The notes beneath the pieces are model-generated. The model was not told the origin of the DNA. It worked only from the letters and a program-made list of their open reading frames with translations, and ran no database searches. Of a stretch of 64,000 bases of DNA, positions 63,809 to 64,000 are shown piece by piece. Location: positions 62,001 through 126,000 of the forward strand of contig NZ_CANMNP010000005.1 of the NCBI RefSeq assembly GCF_947499295.1. Reading direction: 5' to 3'. The DNA is from an uncultured Roseibium sp. (GTDB taxonomy: Bacteria; Pseudomonadota; Alphaproteobacteria; Rhizobiales; Stappiaceae). The first letter of the stretch is position 1; every line of letters starts with the position of its first letter. Both the position numbers and the translations under genes were made by a program.

Positions 63809-64000
63809 CTGGCCTTCGCCAGTTCTCTAAGCAGTATGTCGTGCAGGCGAGGGTCACCAGAGGCGACAATCTGGCCTCCATCGGCAGGTGAGCCTCCTGT
63901 CCATGTCGTGACAACGCCGCCTGCGCCCTCAATGATCGGCACCAGAGCGACGATGTCGTAGGCCTGAAGGCCGGACTCTATGACTGCGTCGCCATGGCCG
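63805..64000 (-). CDS. hisN: Histidinol-phosphatase, inositol-monophosphatase type (3' part only)
   Basis: Only the last 64 codons are in the window; the rest lies to the right. The translated end reads GHGDAVIESGLQAYDIVALV, PIIEGAGGVVTTWTGG, then GGQIVASGDPRLHDILLREL. The segment YDIVALVPIIEGAGGVVT is the C-terminal signature of IMPase-fold phosphatases, and the ESGLQAYD form is that of the HisN subgroup, which removes phosphate from histidinol phosphate in histidine synthesis. Family is certain, the HisN subtype likely. Confidence 0.8.
   Translation of the reverse strand, partial: GHGDAVIESGLQAYDIVALVPIIEGAGGVVTTWTGGSPADGGQIVASGDPRLHDILLRELAKAS

Noticed and set aside
1..64000. Mobile elements, prophage, integrase, tRNA or rRNA genes
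   Set aside because: No transposase, integrase or phage gene, no cloverleaf or rRNA sequence and no terminal repeats were recognised in any frame or gap.

Overview
The window reads as a chromosomal segment of a marine alphaproteobacterium, most likely a Hyphomicrobiales member close to Roseibium/Labrenzia (Stappiaceae). This is inferred from gene content, not from a marker gene: a TRAP system with a Cache-type two-component system, a PomA-like stator, AzlC/AzlD, a ROSE-type thermosensor before hsp20, KdsD, and NADPH-type GltBD. DNA is moderately GC-rich and densely coding. I saw no rRNA, tRNA, CRISPR array, prophage or insertion sequence.

Layout. 1-2064 (-): multi-PAS/GAF diguanylate cyclase, cut by the left edge. 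2213-6200: aminotransferase, then a CobW metallochaperone GTPase, WD40 protein and DUF2937 protein. 6249-10790: AzlCD exporter divergent from a CGNR zinc-finger regulator over a double palindrome; LysR and TetR regulators; leucine-dehydrogenase-like enzyme. 11029-12939: DUF1007-NicO fusion for Ni/Co handling. 12957-20912: C26 glutamine amidotransferase, a NarL/Cache-kinase pair, and the divergent TRAP operon dctP-dctQ-dctM with oversized membrane subunits. 21054-31786: GFA protein, hybrid kinase and OmpR regulator, LacI, DMT exporter with LysR, another LysR, two NTF2-like proteins, GlxA-type regulator, DUF1272 and PTP-like proteins. 32040-40535: one operon of acyl-CoA ligase, five LivGHMJF-type ABC genes and a PaaK-like protein. 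40685-46337: ferrochelatase, SPFH/NfeD pair, MotAB/PomAB-type stator, KdsD. 46534-50596: outer-membrane barrel, MltB-like transglycosylase, DUF459 protein. 50673-56924 (-): gltD and gltB. 57530-60234: bufferin-type RiPP cluster bufA-bufB-bufC-bufD. 60279-64000: threonine aldolase, Hsp20 with ROSE element, PepSY-like protein, alpha/beta hydrolase, and the end of hisN.

Metal handling recurs: a His-rich CobW GTPase, a His-rich NicO permease fusion, ferrochelatase and a bufferin cluster. The bufferin cluster is the most distinctive system: a secreted four-cysteine precursor, its MNIO modifying enzyme, the enzyme's DUF2063 partner and a DoxX membrane protein, in one operon with a hairpin separating the precursor gene from the enzymes. 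The double operator at azlC/CGNR, the coiled-coil tail on the TRAP large permease and the degenerate active sites in the DUF459, PaaK-like and PTP-like proteins are the next most interesting points. Start codons were reassigned by Shine-Dalgarno match and family N-termini in many genes; several are TTG or GTG.
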